From: Polynucleobacter sp. JS-JIR-II-b4 | Lineage (GTDB): Bacteria > Pseudomonadota > Gammaproteobacteria > Burkholderiales > Burkholderiaceae | Direction of reading: 5' to 3' | NCBI RefSeq assembly: GCF_018687815.1 | Contig: NZ_CP061306.1 | Location: 372,001-436,000 of the forward strand | DNA: 64,000 bases | Shown: piece after piece, positions 43,817 to 53,263 of the stretch | Numbering within the stretch: the stretch's first letter is position 1 | Layout: the number at the start of each line of letters is the position of its first letter | Made by a program: the position numbers and the translations under genes | Notes under the pieces: model-generated | What the model saw: the letters and a program-made list of their open reading frames with translations, nothing else | What the model was told of the DNA's origin: nothing | Databases searched by the model: none

Positions 43817-46051
43817 ATGGCTTCAGAGAAATCAAAGATTATTTATACGCTGACAGATGAGGCGCCACTTTTGGCCACTCGTGCATTTCTGCCAATTATT
43901 CGTACTTTTGCAGCTCCTGCTGGCGTGGAGATCGTGACGAGTGATATTTCAGTTGCAGCGCGTATCTTGGCTGAGTTTCCTGATTGCCTGACGCCTGAGC
44001 AGCAAGTTCCGAATAACTTGGCTGAGCTAGGCAAAATGACCTTATTGCCCGATACCAACATCATTAAGTTGCCCAATATCAGCGCCTCTGTGCCCCAGCT
44101 GCTCGCCGCCATTAAAGAGCTACAAACTAAAGGCTACAAGATTCCTGATTTTCCTGAAGATCCAAAAACAGATGAAGAAAAATCCATTCGGACCCGTTAT
44201 TCCAAATGCTTGGGTAGCTCAGTAAACCCAGTATTGCGCGAGGGTAATTCCGACCGCCGCGCTCCTCCCGCTGTAAAACGTTACGCCCGCAAGAATCCAC
44301 ACTCAATGGGGGAGTGGAGTCAGGCGTCGCGCACCCACGTTTCTCATATGCATGGGGGTGATTTTTACGCTGGTGAGAAGTCGATGACGATGACTAAGGC
44401 CTGTGATGTGAAGATGGACTTGGTGACGAAGAGTGGCAAGACTATTGTTCTCAAACCCAAAGTCTCTTTATTGGCTGGCGAAATTATCGACAGTATGTAC
44501 ATGAGCAAAAAAGCATTGTGCGAGTTCTACGAGAAAGAAATCGAAGACGCTTATAAGACCGGCATGATGCTTTCCTTGCATGTCAAGGCAACGATGATGA
44601 AGGTTTCCCATCCAATTGTGTTTGGTCATGCGGTAAAGATTTTCTATAAAGACGCTTTTGCAAAGCACGCTAAGCTATTTGAAGAGCTGGGCGTGAATGC
44701 CAATAACGGAATGAGCAGTCTGTATGAAAAGATCAAAGCCTTGCCAGAATCTAAGCGCGAAGAAATCATTCAAGATCTGCATGCCTGCCACGAACATCGT
44801 CCAGCATTAGCGATGGTGGATTCTGCTAAAGGTATTACTAACCTCCATTCTCCAAGCGATGTGATCGTTGATGCTTCTATGCCGGCAATGATCCGTGTAG
44901 GCGGCAAGATGTGGGGTGCTGATGGTCGTTTGCATGATACGAAGGCGGTCATTCCTGAAAGTACCTTTGCCCGTATTTATCAAGAAATGATCAATTTCTG
45001 TAAGACGCACGGTAACTTTGATCCAACAACGATGGGTACAGTACCGAACGTCGGTTTGATGGCTCAACAGGCTGAAGAGTACGGTTCACATGACAAGACC
45101 TTTGAAATTCCTGAGGCTGGTGTGGCCCGTATCGTTGCTGATGATGGCACTGTATTGCTTGAGCAACATGTGGAAGAGGGCGATATCTGGCGTATGTGTC
45201 AGTGTAAAGATGCGCCAATTCGTGACTGGGTGAAGTTGGCTGTGAATCGCGCGCGTCTTTCCAATACTCCAGCAGTATTTTGGCTCGATGAGTACCGTCC
45301 ACACGAAGCTGAATTAATTAAGAAGGTAAATACCTATCTCAAAGACTACGATCTGAAGGGTGTAGATATTCAGATCATGTCTCAGACACGTGCAATGCGT
45401 TACACCTTAGAGCGCGTGATTCGTGGCAAGGACACCATTTCTGTGACCGGTAATATCTTGCGTGACTACCTCACGGACTTATTTCCAATTATGGAGTTAG
45501 GTACTAGTGCGAAGATGTTATCCATCGTGCCTTTGATGGCTGGTGGCGGTCTGTTTGAAACGGGCGCGGGTGGTTCAGCCCCTAAACACGTTCAACAGTT
45601 GGTAGAAGAAAACCATTTACGTTGGGATTCACTTGGTGAGTTCATGGCTTTAGCCGTATCTCTTGAGGATATCGGTGATAAGACTGGCAACAATAAGGTG
45701 AAAATCTTAGCTCGCACTTTGGATGATGCGACTGGTAAGCTGTTAGATAACAATAAGTCACCTTCACCGCGCACTGGCGAGTTGGATAACCGTGGTAGCC
45801 AGTTCTACTTAGCAATGTACTGGGCTGAAGCGTTAGCCGCTCAAACGGAAGATAAAGAATTACAAGCGCACTTTGCTCCTTTGGCAAAATCTTTGATTGA
45901 GAATGAGCAAAAGATTGCAGCCGAACTCAAAGCGGTGCAAGGTAAGCCAGCAGATATTGGTGGTTACTTTATGCCTGATTCTGAGAAGTTTGAAGCAGTA
46001 ATGCGTCCTAGTGCTACCTTGAATGCAGCTTTAAAGGCAGCAAACGCGTAA
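43817..46051 (+). CDS. icd: NADP-dependent isocitrate dehydrogenase, monomeric type
   Basis: A 744-aa enzyme that oxidises isocitrate to 2-oxoglutarate in the citric acid cycle with NADP. It starts [20 protein letters not shown], the usual opening of the monomeric family, with [22 protein letters not shown] near residue 135 (the isocitrate-binding Ser and Asn block) and length close to the family's 740 aa. It is preceded by GAGGAAA 5-6 bp from the ATG. A terminator follows directly. Monomeric ICDH in place of the dimeric Icd is common in this lineage. Confidence 0.95.
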   Translation: MASEKSKIIYTLTDEAPLLATRAFLPIIRTFAAPAGVEIVTSDISVAARILAEFPDCLTPEQQVPNNLAELGKMTLLPDTNIIKLPNISASVPQLLAAIKELQTKGYKIPDFPEDPKTDEEKSIRTRYSKCLGSSVNPVLREGNSDRRAPPAVKRYARKNPHSMGEWSQASRTHVSHMHGGDFYAGEKSMTMTKACDVKMDLVTKSGKTIVLKPKVSLLAGEIIDSMYMSKKALCEFYEKEIEDAYKTGMMLSLHVKATMMKVSHPIVFGHAVKIFYKDAFAKHAKLFEELGVNANNGMSSLYEKIKALPESKREEIIQDLHACHEHRPALAMVDSAKGITNLHSPSDVIVDASMPAMIRVGGKMWGADGRLHDTKAVIPESTFARIYQEMINFCKTHGNFDPTTMGTVPNVGLMAQQAEEYGSHDKTFEIPEAGVARIVADDGTVLLEQHVEEGDIWRMCQCKDAPIRDWVKLAVNRARLSNTPAVFWLDEYRPHEAELIKKVNTYLKDYDLKGVDIQIMSQTRAMRYTLERVIRGKDTISVTGNILRDYLTDLFPIMELGTSAKMLSIVPLMAGGGLFETGAGGSAPKHVQQLVEENHLRWDSLGEFMALAVSLEDIGDKTGNNKVKILARTLDDATGKLLDNNKSPSPRTGELDNRGSQFYLAMYWAEALAAQTEDKELQAHFAPLAKSLIENEQKIAAELKAVQGKPADIGGYFMPDSEKFEAVMRPSATLNAALKAANA

Positions 46052-46099
46052 TAGGTGTAAGCGATAAGTACCTAATTTTTTAGATTAGGTTTAGCATTC

Positions 46100-46128
46100 A
46101 AAGGCAAACTTTCGGGTTTGCCTTTTTT
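46100..46128 (+). terminator. rho-independent terminator of icd
   Basis: AAAGGCAAAC (46100-46109) pairs with GTTTGCCTTT (46116-46125) around TTTCGG and is followed by more T, 50 bp after the isocitrate dehydrogenase stop. Confidence 0.88.
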
Positions 46129-46151
46129 CATTTGCCTCACCTATTTTTTTT

Positions 46152-46559
46152 ATGTCTAAACCAAAAGACCTGGTTGAATTGAGTTATCTGAGTGAAGCTC
46201 TCTCGGATATGTCTTTTCTTGGCTTAATGCGCTTGCTCGAGTCGGCGCGCGCGTTTAATCAAAAACATAGTGTTACCGGCATTCTCTTTTACGATAACCA
46301 GCAGTTTGCTCAGGTGATTGAAGGTGAGCGTGCCAATATTATGAAGGTATGGAAGAGAATCCAGGATGATAAACGGCATCATCGTATTGAATTATTAGAG
46401 ATTAAAGAAATTTCCAATAGAAGCTATCCAGATTGGCTACTCCGCTTTTATGGCGGCGAATCTTTAGTTAGAGACTACCCAGACTTGGCTGAAATGGTTG
46501 GCGGCATGGATAAATATAATCTCGCTTTGATGAACCAGATGCGGGCAAGTCAGTTTTAA
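46152..46559 (+). CDS. BLUF-domain blue-light sensor
   Basis: A single-domain BLUF protein of 135 aa that binds FAD and senses blue light. The photochemical residues keep the family spacing: Y12, N36 and Q54 (Tyr to Asn 24 residues, Tyr to Gln 42), with VTGILFYDNQQFAQVIEG around the Gln. W95 in YPDWLL matches the conserved Trp, but the Met two residues later is Leu97. Residues 100-135 form the short helical cap. No output domain is fused, so it must act through a partner, such as the local neighbours or a regulator elsewhere. Confidence 0.9.
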   Translation: MSKPKDLVELSYLSEALSDMSFLGLMRLLESARAFNQKHSVTGILFYDNQQFAQVIEGERANIMKVWKRIQDDKRHHRIELLEIKEISNRSYPDWLLRFYGGESLVRDYPDLAEMVGGMDKYNLALMNQMRASQF

Positions 46560-46615
46560 GCAAGAAATTACCATCGGTAGCAAAATGGGTTGATTACATT
46601 CCTTAGGGGCGCGTT

Positions 46616-47578
46616 ATGGGTTTTACCGATAAGACCATCCTTGCTAGCGATATCACTCCAAAAGCGGTTTTTGAAAACCGTAGGACCATTATCAAAACTG
46701 CGGCTGCAGGGGGTTTTGGAATGGCGCTGGCTCCATGGTTCTCTAGAGAAGCCCTTGCCGCAAACCCAGAAAGGCTGGCAGCCACCCTAAACCCTGCTTT
46801 TGCAGATAAAGACGGTCTAACCCCGCTTAAGTTTGTCACCGGCTATAACAACTTTTATGAATTCGGTACGGATAAGGCGGATCCAGCTGCGCATGCTGAT
46901 AGCTTGCAAACTCGTCCCTGGACAATATCGATTGAGGGTTTGGTCAAAAAACCAATAACACTGGATATTGATGCACTCCTTAAATTAGCACCAATGGAAG
47001 AGCGCATTTACCGGATGCGCTGTGTTGAAGGTTGGTCTATGGTGATTCCTTGGGATGGCTACTCACTCTCTAAGTTGATTAATAAAGTGGAGCCACTGAG
47101 CTCGGCTAAGTATGTGGAATTTATTTCCTTGGCAGATCGCAAACAAATGCCGGGGGTGAAGAGCAACATTATTGACTGGCCTTATCGTGAAGGTTTGCGT
47201 ATGGACGAGGCTATGAATTCATTAACGCTTCTCACATTTGGCTTATATGGCGAAGTCCTGCCAAATCAAAATGGCGCTCCGGTCCGTCTCGTGGTGCCCT
47301 GGAAGTATGGTTTTAAGAGTGCCAAGTCGATTGTCAAAATTCGTTTTACAGAAGAGATGCCCAAGACCAGCTGGAATCAATTTGATGCCCGTGAATATGG
47401 TTTCTATTCCAATGTAAATCCTCAGGTAGATCACCCGCGTTGGAGTCAAGCAGTAGAGCGCCGTATTGGTGATCCCAAAGGAATGTTTGCGCCTAAGATT
47501 AAAACCCAAATGTTTAATGGCTATGGTGAACAAGTGGCTGGTATGTATGCAGGCATGGATCTGAAGAAGTACTATTAG
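46616..47578 (+). CDS. msrP: protein-methionine-sulfoxide reductase catalytic subunit MsrP
   Basis: A periplasmic molybdopterin enzyme of 320 aa that repairs oxidised methionine in periplasmic proteins. The Tat signal is [14 protein letters not shown] (residues 20-33). The molybdenum ligand is C136 in [18 protein letters not shown]. The C-terminal half has the [14 protein letters not shown] block. Its membrane partner MsrQ normally sits next to it but is found at 55579-56184. The next gene, a lipocalin, starts 2 bp after it. Confidence 0.9.
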   Translation: MGFTDKTILASDITPKAVFENRRTIIKTAAAGGFGMALAPWFSREALAANPERLAATLNPAFADKDGLTPLKFVTGYNNFYEFGTDKADPAAHADSLQTRPWTISIEGLVKKPITLDIDALLKLAPMEERIYRMRCVEGWSMVIPWDGYSLSKLINKVEPLSSAKYVEFISLADRKQMPGVKSNIIDWPYREGLRMDEAMNSLTLLTFGLYGEVLPNQNGAPVRLVVPWKYGFKSAKSIVKIRFTEEMPKTSWNQFDAREYGFYSNVNPQVDHPRWSQAVERRIGDPKGMFAPKIKTQMFNGYGEQVAGMYAGMDLKKYY

Positions 47579-47580
47579 TA

Positions 47581-48141
47581 ATGAGGAAAATTTATCCAAT
47601 ATTTTTTAGCGCTTGCATTTTGTTGTTTAACTTTTCTGCATACGGGCAGGGAAGTGATGCGCCGGTAAAGACGATTCAATCCCTTGATGTGCAGCGCTAT
47701 CTGGGAGTCTGGTATGAGATTGCCAAATACCCAAACTGGTTTCAGAGGAAGTGCATTAGCAATACGAAGGCGGTCTATTCGGCTAGGGCTGATGGCACTC
47801 TCAAAGTGCTCAATAGCTGCAAAACTGCCGAGGGCGAAATATCGGAGGCCGAGGGTACTGCAAAGCAGATTGGGGCAAAAGACTCACCTAAGCTTGAAGT
47901 GCGATTTGCGCCTGCGTGGCTGGCCTTTATCCCTTTGGTTTGGGGTGATTATTGGGTGATTGATCTGGATGCTCAGTATCAAGTGGCTGTAGTAAGCGAT
48001 CCTCGTCGTGAATATCTGTGGATTTTGTCCAGAACTCCACAGATAGATAAAAAAGTATATGAAGACACCTTAACGCGCATACAGGCGCAACAGTTCGATA
48101 CACGTAAGTTAGAGCTAACTCCACAAGCAACTACCAAGTAA
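47581..48141 (+). CDS. lipocalin (Blc-like)
   Basis: A 186-aa secreted lipocalin. The signal peptide reads YPIFFSACILLFNFSAYGQG, with cleavage near AYG. The lipocalin signature YLGVWYEIAKYPNWFQRKC is at residues 40-58, WGDYWVIDLDAQYQVAVV is the second conserved strand, and REYLWILSRTP the third. It binds lipids or heme-like ligands in the envelope. No clear lipobox is present, so it is likely periplasmic and soluble. It is coupled to msrP, which may relate to oxidative envelope stress. Confidence 0.85.
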   Translation: MRKIYPIFFSACILLFNFSAYGQGSDAPVKTIQSLDVQRYLGVWYEIAKYPNWFQRKCISNTKAVYSARADGTLKVLNSCKTAEGEISEAEGTAKQIGAKDSPKLEVRFAPAWLAFIPLVWGDYWVIDLDAQYQVAVVSDPRREYLWILSRTPQIDKKVYEDTLTRIQAQQFDTRKLELTPQATTK

Positions 48142-48159
48142 ACACAAAGCCACTCAGTC

Positions 48160-49083
48160 ATGACTACGCATTTGCTACCTCCAGGGATTGAAGTCTTTGA
48201 AAGAGGCTGGCTCTCTGCCAATAATATTTTTCACTTTGGTGAAAATGATGTTTCTTTGGTGGATTCTGGATATTGTGCTCACCAAGATCTGACTATCGGT
48301 TTGGTTCAGAATGCATTGCAAAAGCATCGTCTATTGAAATTAAATAGGGTGGTTAATACCCATCTGCATTCAGACCACTGTGGTGGCAATGCGGCTTTGG
48401 TAAAAGCATTTCATAGCGAGGTATGTATTCCGGCTGCTGAAGCGATAGCAGTTCAAAACTGGGATAGCGCTTTATTAAGTTATGACAACTTGGGTCAAGA
48501 GTGCCCTCAGTTTCCGCATCACGGTGTATTGATCCCGGGTGAGGAAATACTGTTAGGAAGATATCTCTGGAAGATATTGGCAGCACCAGGACATGATCCG
48601 CACTCTGTTATGTTGTACCAGGCAGATCACCGTATATTGATTTCAGCTGACGCCCTATGGGAAGAGGGTTTCGGAGTGATTTTTCCTGAGCTTTGGGGTG
48701 AAGTGGGTTTTGAAGAGGTGGCACAAACCTTGGATTTGATTGAGACATTGCCAGTCAATCTGGTGATCCCTGGGCATGGCGCACCTTTTACGGATGTTTC
48801 CAAATCTCTTGCTACAGCAAGATCGAGATTGGATTATTTGGCCTCTGATCCAGATCGGAATGCCCGACATGGCGCTAAAGTATTGTTGAAATACCGCCTC
48901 TTAGAATGGCGCAGCCGTGACATTGCACATGTGAATGAATGGATTGCGAATACACCTGCATTAATTAGTGCAGCAAAACTGCTCAACATGAGTATGGATG
49001 AATTTACGCAGTGGTTGCCTAAAGCCTTGATCAAGTCGGGTGCAGCAAAACTGGATAATCAAATGTTGGTTGATCTTGCCTAA
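48160..49083 (+). CDS. MBL-fold metal-dependent hydrolase
   Basis: A 307-aa metallo-beta-lactamase-fold protein. NTHLHSDHCGGNAAL (residues 68-82) is the HxHxDH metal motif, HDPHSVMLYQ, then SADALWEEG and VIPGHGAPF supply the remaining ligands. The C-terminal 90 residues form a helical region typical of larger glyoxalase-like relatives. The reaction is not evident from the sequence. It follows the lipocalin by 18 bp. Confidence 0.8.
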   Translation: MTTHLLPPGIEVFERGWLSANNIFHFGENDVSLVDSGYCAHQDLTIGLVQNALQKHRLLKLNRVVNTHLHSDHCGGNAALVKAFHSEVCIPAAEAIAVQNWDSALLSYDNLGQECPQFPHHGVLIPGEEILLGRYLWKILAAPGHDPHSVMLYQADHRILISADALWEEGFGVIFPELWGEVGFEEVAQTLDLIETLPVNLVIPGHGAPFTDVSKSLATARSRLDYLASDPDRNARHGAKVLLKYRLLEWRSRDIAHVNEWIANTPALISAAKLLNMSMDEFTQWLPKALIKSGAAKLDNQMLVDLA

Positions 49084-49101
49084 TGTTTTTTATCACTTAT
49101 T

Positions 49102-49899
49102 TTAAAAGCTCAGCACAATTTTTCCATACACAGACCAGTTAGAGAGTTGGTAGGTTTGAACAACTTGTTTCGCACCGCCAATCGCTACCAAAAGATTTTT
49201 ATTGATTCGTTGGGTCACCATCGCATCAATCGGCACAAACCAGCCTCCACCCGCGGCGTTAAAGACCGCGCCGTTCTCATCCCAAAAGCGAATCTAGGTG
49301 CTGGGACTTAAGTTCAAGCCGATAGTTGGATAAAGCTCAAGCTGACTTGTAATAGGAGGTAAGCTGGTGCCAGCAGGCGCCTTTGGATTGAAACCAAACA
49401 TATACCTGGCTAGCGGTGAAGTATCTGAAAGGATATTTTTCTCACTACCAGCGGGTTTAAAAGAAGTGCTCACTTGAGGGCCGGCTAACCACTGGCCTGA
49501 ATTGCTTAGTGGGGCGTATACCCGAGCTCCAATATTACCCAGCCAGCCTACTTGACCACCCCAAATAGTGAGCATGGCATTGTTAGGTGAAAAGCCGTCT
49601 GTGCCTTGTGCCGATTGTTGGGGTCCATAGCTTGCGGTGTAGGCGGTATCGAGTCGCATAGTGCCGTGCCAGTCTCCCAGATTAAGTGGGTTGTAGTAAC
49701 GCAACTTGAGGGTATCGAGATAATTCTGAGATCCCTGGTAGTTATGGTAGCCCCAGAATTTCAGTATGTGATCTTGAGATCTCTCTTGGGGGGTATTAAT
49801 GAGCCCTAAAATAGACACGGGAGAATATTGCTCGGCGGTACACACCAAACTAGTAGGAATGCAAAAGAAGGACAAGGTCAGCGCGCGCAGGAATCCCAT
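49102..49899 (-). pseudogene. outer-membrane beta-barrel protein interrupted by an in-frame TAG
   Basis: The first part (residues 1-201) has a signal peptide (cleavage near CTA) and a barrel rich in Gly and aromatic residues (YHNYQGSQNYLDTLKLRYYNPLNLG). It stops at an amber codon at 49294-49296. Reading on in the same frame gives 64 more residues (IRFWDENGAVFNAAGGG, ending YGKIVLSF) before TAA at 49102-49104. The terminal Phe is the classic outer-membrane barrel end, so the TAG has most likely destroyed a gene that once made about 265 aa. It resembles transporter-like porins of hydrocarbon catabolism, but the match is weak. Confidence 0.75.
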
Positions 49900-49955
49900 A
49901 TAGGCATTAATATTAAATTACAAACCACTATTTACTTAAGATTTGAAGAGGAAGC

Positions 49956-50726
49956 ATGGAACATACCGTATTAGTTACTGGCGCTACCGCAGGATTTGGA
50001 GAGGCAACTGCCCGACGATTTTTAGCTCATGGGCATAAGGTTGCAGCTGTTGGTAGAAGAGCTGAGCGTTTAGAGGCGCTAAAAAGTTCCTTGCCTGCTG
50101 AGCAGCAGAAAAAACTTCTCACCATGGTTGTGGATGTTTGCGATAGTGCTCAGGTTGACTCTTTGGCAAGTGCGCTGCCAGCAGAATTTTCAAAGATAAC
50201 TGTTTTGGTAAACAATGCTGGGCTTGCTTTGGGCTTAGAGCCAGCTCATAAAGCATTTTTGAGTGATTGGGATCAAATGATTGATACCAATATTAAGGGA
50301 CTTGTGCATATGAGTCGCGCCTTCTTGCCCGGTATGGTCGATCGTAAGTGTGGCCATATAATTAATTTAGGCTCTGTTGCTGCAAACTATCCTTACCCAG
50401 GCGGCAATGTGTATGGGGGCACCAAAGCATTTGTTAAGCAATTTAGTTTAAATTTACGCGCCGATCTGATTGGCACTCCAGTACGAGTAACTTGTATAGA
50501 GCCCGGTATGTGTGCTGGTACAGAATTCTCCAATGTTCGCTTTAAGGGTGATGATGACAAAGCGGGGAAGGTATATACCGGTGTTCAGGCCTTGAGTGCT
50601 GACGATGTTGCTGAAGCAATTTATTGGTCAGCCACTTTACCGAGTCATATGAATATCAATGTCTTAGAGGTGATGCCCGTTCAGCAAGCTTTCAATGCAT
50701 TCAATGTGCATCGTGGCGAGTTTTAA
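49956..50726 (+). CDS. ydfG: short-chain dehydrogenase, YdfG-like
   Basis: A 256-aa classical SDR. The cofactor motif is TGATAGFGEATARRF (residues 7-21) with GRRAER after strand 2, which favours NADPH. The active site is S-YGGTK (NLGSVAANYPYPGGNVYGGTK, Tyr and Lys). YdfG-type enzymes oxidise L-allo-threonine or 3-hydroxypropionate. Its stop lies in a shared TTAA with the convergent DUF2889 gene. Confidence 0.85.
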   Translation: MEHTVLVTGATAGFGEATARRFLAHGHKVAAVGRRAERLEALKSSLPAEQQKKLLTMVVDVCDSAQVDSLASALPAEFSKITVLVNNAGLALGLEPAHKAFLSDWDQMIDTNIKGLVHMSRAFLPGMVDRKCGHIINLGSVAANYPYPGGNVYGGTKAFVKQFSLNLRADLIGTPVRVTCIEPGMCAGTEFSNVRFKGDDDKAGKVYTGVQALSADDVAEAIYWSATLPSHMNINVLEVMPVQQAFNAFNVHRGEF

Positions 50727-51265
50727 GTTTTAGTTTTATTCCACTGATAAAACTTGGGATACACGCGCATCACTACAGGACCATCAAAGTCCCAAGATTT
50801 GCATGTACCCAAGTAAAGTGGTGGCTTATCACCAGCTGGATCGAAGAATGCTCCTGGAATGGATTGATAGGCGGCAGTAGCAAGGCTGGAGAGAAGCTCG
50901 CGCAAATGCGTGCAGCCTTTAATCCCGCCAAGGTGGGTGTCAATCGTCTTGCGCCAGCCCTTCCCTAGTCGCGACCCAATTAAAGCATCCATTGGTGGAA
51001 GCGCTGCCGTACATTCTGCATGGGGGTGTCCATCCATTGCCGCCTCAATGTCTTTGATGACAAAGTCGCGGTCTAGCGTGATACGCACCCACATGTCATG
51101 AAAGGCCTCGCCTGGTTGCCAAGTCTTTGCGCTCGTCTGAAAAGGATTTGTCTTGAAGTCCTTTAAATGGCCTTCGATATCCCACAAGCCATCTTCTCTT
51201 ATGTAGCCCTGAAAAGTAATTTCTCGGGTATGTAAAAGAGAGCGTGATGTTGGGGTGGAGAGCAT
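50723..51265 (-). CDS. DUF2889 family protein
   Basis: A soluble protein of 180 aa from the DUF2889 family. It begins SLLHTREITFQGYIREDG and has the conserved WDIEGHLKDFKT, MWVRITLDRDFVIKDIEAAMDG and GCTHLREL blocks. The function is not known, though members are often next to aromatic-degradation or acyl-CoA genes. The start is set at ATG 51265, since a longer frame to 51409 would run over the start of the pseudouridine synthase gene on the other strand. Confidence 0.75.
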   Translation of the reverse strand: MLSTPTSRSLLHTREITFQGYIREDGLWDIEGHLKDFKTNPFQTSAKTWQPGEAFHDMWVRITLDRDFVIKDIEAAMDGHPHAECTAALPPMDALIGSRLGKGWRKTIDTHLGGIKGCTHLRELLSSLATAAYQSIPGAFFDPAGDKPPLYLGTCKSWDFDGPVVMRVYPKFYQWNKTKT

Positions 51266-51367
51266 GGTGATAGAGCTATTTAGTAGTGAGTATTCTAATG
51301 ATAATGAATTGCGGCATAGGACTGACTCACTCAAGGTGGGCTTGCTCTGTAGTATGCTCTGCAACAT

Positions 51368-52093
51368 ATGGCAAAACCCATCTCCCTCGAAAAAATTCTT
51401 TTTAGCCAAGGCTTTGGCACCCGTCGCTATTGCGGTGATTTAGTGTATGCCGAACTGGTAAAGGTGAATGGTGTGCTGGCTGAAGATCCAGAGGAGAGAG
51501 TTGCTACTGAAAGCCTGATCCTCAATATAGAAGGCAAAGACTGGGAGTATCACGAGAAGGCTTACCTTGCTTTTAATAAGCCGGCAAATTACGAATGCTC
51601 ACATAAAACGACGCATCATCCTAGTGTTTATAGTTTGTTACCCAGCCCCTTTGTCGAGAGAGGGTTGCAATGTGTGGGCCGCCTAGACTACGACACTACT
51701 GGCTTACTCTTAATATCGGATGATGGTCAGTTTATTCATAAGATGACGACTCCGAAGAAAAACATTGGCAAGGTTTATGAAATCACTACACCTGAGCCCA
51801 TTACGCAAAAACAAATCGATCATTTAATGAATGGTGTTGTGTTAGATGACGATCCTAAACCTTGCTTTGCTTCGGCATGTAAGCTAATTTCTGATCATGT
51901 GTTGGCGATGACGATTGTTGAAGGACGCTATCACCAGGTAAAACGCATGATGGCGGCAGTTGGTAATCATGTGGCTAAATTACACCGCACCGAAATTGGC
52001 GCATACCGTACGCCTGCAGATTTGAATGAAGGCGAATGGCGCTGGCTTTATCCAGAAGATTTAAAGCAACTTTCCCAAAGTGTTTCTTCTTAA
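51368..52093 (+). CDS. rsuA: RsuA-family pseudouridine synthase
   Basis: A 241-aa enzyme with an N-terminal S4-like domain (LEKILFSQGFGTRRYCGDLV) and a catalytic domain with the signature GRLDYDTTGLLLISDDG, where the Asp is the nucleophile. The closing VEGRYHQVKRMMAAVGN block is typical. RsuA modifies 16S rRNA U516, but RluB/E/F-type large-subunit targets are possible. It is followed by the pterin dehydratase gene 12 bp downstream. Confidence 0.85.
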   Translation: MAKPISLEKILFSQGFGTRRYCGDLVYAELVKVNGVLAEDPEERVATESLILNIEGKDWEYHEKAYLAFNKPANYECSHKTTHHPSVYSLLPSPFVERGLQCVGRLDYDTTGLLLISDDGQFIHKMTTPKKNIGKVYEITTPEPITQKQIDHLMNGVVLDDDPKPCFASACKLISDHVLAMTIVEGRYHQVKRMMAAVGNHVAKLHRTEIGAYRTPADLNEGEWRWLYPEDLKQLSQSVSS

Positions 52094-52105
52094 AGGTAAT
52101 CAATT

Positions 52106-52396
52106 TTGATGGTCGATAGCTTCGATTTGGAAAAAGAAGTTCCCTTATGGTCCTTGGACGCCAGTGGAAAAAGAATTGCGAGGGAGTTTGCCTTTGCAGA
52201 CTTCAAACAGGCTTTTGAATTTATGACTCTTTGCGCTCAATATGCGGAAGAAATTAACCATCACCCGGATTGGTCAAACTCTTGGAATAAGGTCGCTGTG
52301 GAATTGAGCACACATTCAGCTGGTGCTTTAACTAAACTAGATATTCAGTTGGCAAAGGCAATGGATGCCTTTGCCTTCCAGGTGAAACAAGACTAA
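52106..52396 (+). CDS. phhB: 4a-hydroxytetrahydrobiopterin dehydratase
   Basis: A 96-aa pterin carbinolamine dehydratase. The EINHHPDWSN motif with the catalytic His pair, then WNKVAVELSTHSAG and the final Asp of TKLDIQLAKAMD match the family pattern exactly. It dehydrates the pterin product of phenylalanine hydroxylase and helps recycle it. No phhA is present nearby. Confidence 0.9.
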   Translation: MMVDSFDLEKEVPLWSLDASGKRIAREFAFADFKQAFEFMTLCAQYAEEINHHPDWSNSWNKVAVELSTHSAGALTKLDIQLAKAMDAFAFQVKQD

Positions 52397-52612
52397 TTAG
52401 TGCTCGTCGCCTTCATGTTCTTCTTCATTCATGCTCATGAGGATGGTGGCGAGCAAGCCATAAACCACCTCGGTGGAGATCATGCCATCTTCATCTAGCT
52501 CATCAATTAAGTCGTTTAATCGATCTTCTGTAGGTTCGTTGAGCAAGGTCATTGCACACTCGCACCCATAGTCAAAATCTTCATCGTTCTGGGTTTGGTT
52601 CTCTTCGGTCAT
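52397..52612 (-). CDS. small acidic protein, unknown function
   Basis: A 71-aa highly acidic protein (about one third Asp and Glu), with CEC in DYGCECAMTLLNEP and a helical LNDLIDELDEDGMISTEVVYG region. It ends immediately next to the pterin dehydratase stop on the opposite strand with no spacing. No family is recognised. The length and compact setting suggest a real conserved small protein. Confidence 0.6.
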   Translation of the reverse strand: MTEENQTQNDEDFDYGCECAMTLLNEPTEDRLNDLIDELDEDGMISTEVVYGLLATILMSMNEEEHEGDEH

Positions 52613-52755
52613 ATTTATCCTTAATTGAGATTTCAGGATAGCAAATTACTGCCTAATTCGATAGGGTTTTGCCCTAGGCTGAGCCATTTATGTGCGAGCG
52701 CAAAAAGTCTAGAATGATTTATAGTCTTTTGAAAAGAAAAACCATAGGAGACAAC

Positions 52756-53253
52756 ATGCAATTAGATATTAATGGTCAGATTCAGAATATTGATGTGGAG
52801 CCCAATATGCCCTTGTTATGGGCTATTCGAGAAGTGGTCGGGCTCACTGGTACGAAGTACGGCTGTGGTGTCGCTCAATGTGGGGCGTGTACTGTCTACC
52901 TCAATGGCGAGCCAGTCCGTTCTTGTTCAATTCCAGTGTCTGCTATTGGTAGTGCCAAAATCACTACTATTGAAGCGCTCTCAAAAAATAGTACGCATCC
53001 AGTACAACAAGCTTGGATTGCACTTGATGTTCCTCAGTGTGGTTATTGCCAATCTGGTCAGATCATGGCCGCTGCAGCGCTGTTAAAGCGAAACCCAAAG
53101 CCTTCTGATGCTGATATCGATAATGCAATGGGTAATCTTTGTCGTTGCGGAACCTATCAAAAGATTCGTGATGGGATTCATGTTGCTTCCGGTCAAAAGA
53201 AATTGGCAGATGTCTTGGCGCAATACAACGCCACTCCTGCAACCCGTGGTTAA
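52756..53253 (+). CDS. [2Fe-2S] subunit of xanthine-dehydrogenase-family hydroxylase (IorA-like)
   Basis: A small subunit of 165 aa. The N-terminal plant-type ferredoxin cluster ligands are [17 protein letters not shown] and SCS, and the second cluster is [10 protein letters not shown] and NLCRCGTY. It passes electrons from the molybdenum site. The start at ATG 52756 is fixed by GGAG 5 bp upstream, whereas the longer frame begins with a non-homologous leader. The large subunit gene follows after 10 bp. Confidence 0.9.
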   Translation: MQLDINGQIQNIDVEPNMPLLWAIREVVGLTGTKYGCGVAQCGACTVYLNGEPVRSCSIPVSAIGSAKITTIEALSKNSTHPVQQAWIALDVPQCGYCQSGQIMAAAALLKRNPKPSDADIDNAMGNLCRCGTYQKIRDGIHVASGQKKLADVLAQYNATPATRG

Positions 53254-53263
53254 GGAGAAAAAT

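Noticed and set aside
53108..53263. Longer start for the molybdopterin subunit
   Set aside because: The 52 extra residues lie over the [2Fe-2S] subunit in another frame. The ATG at 53264 has a strong ribosome binding site and begins just before the Tat signal.
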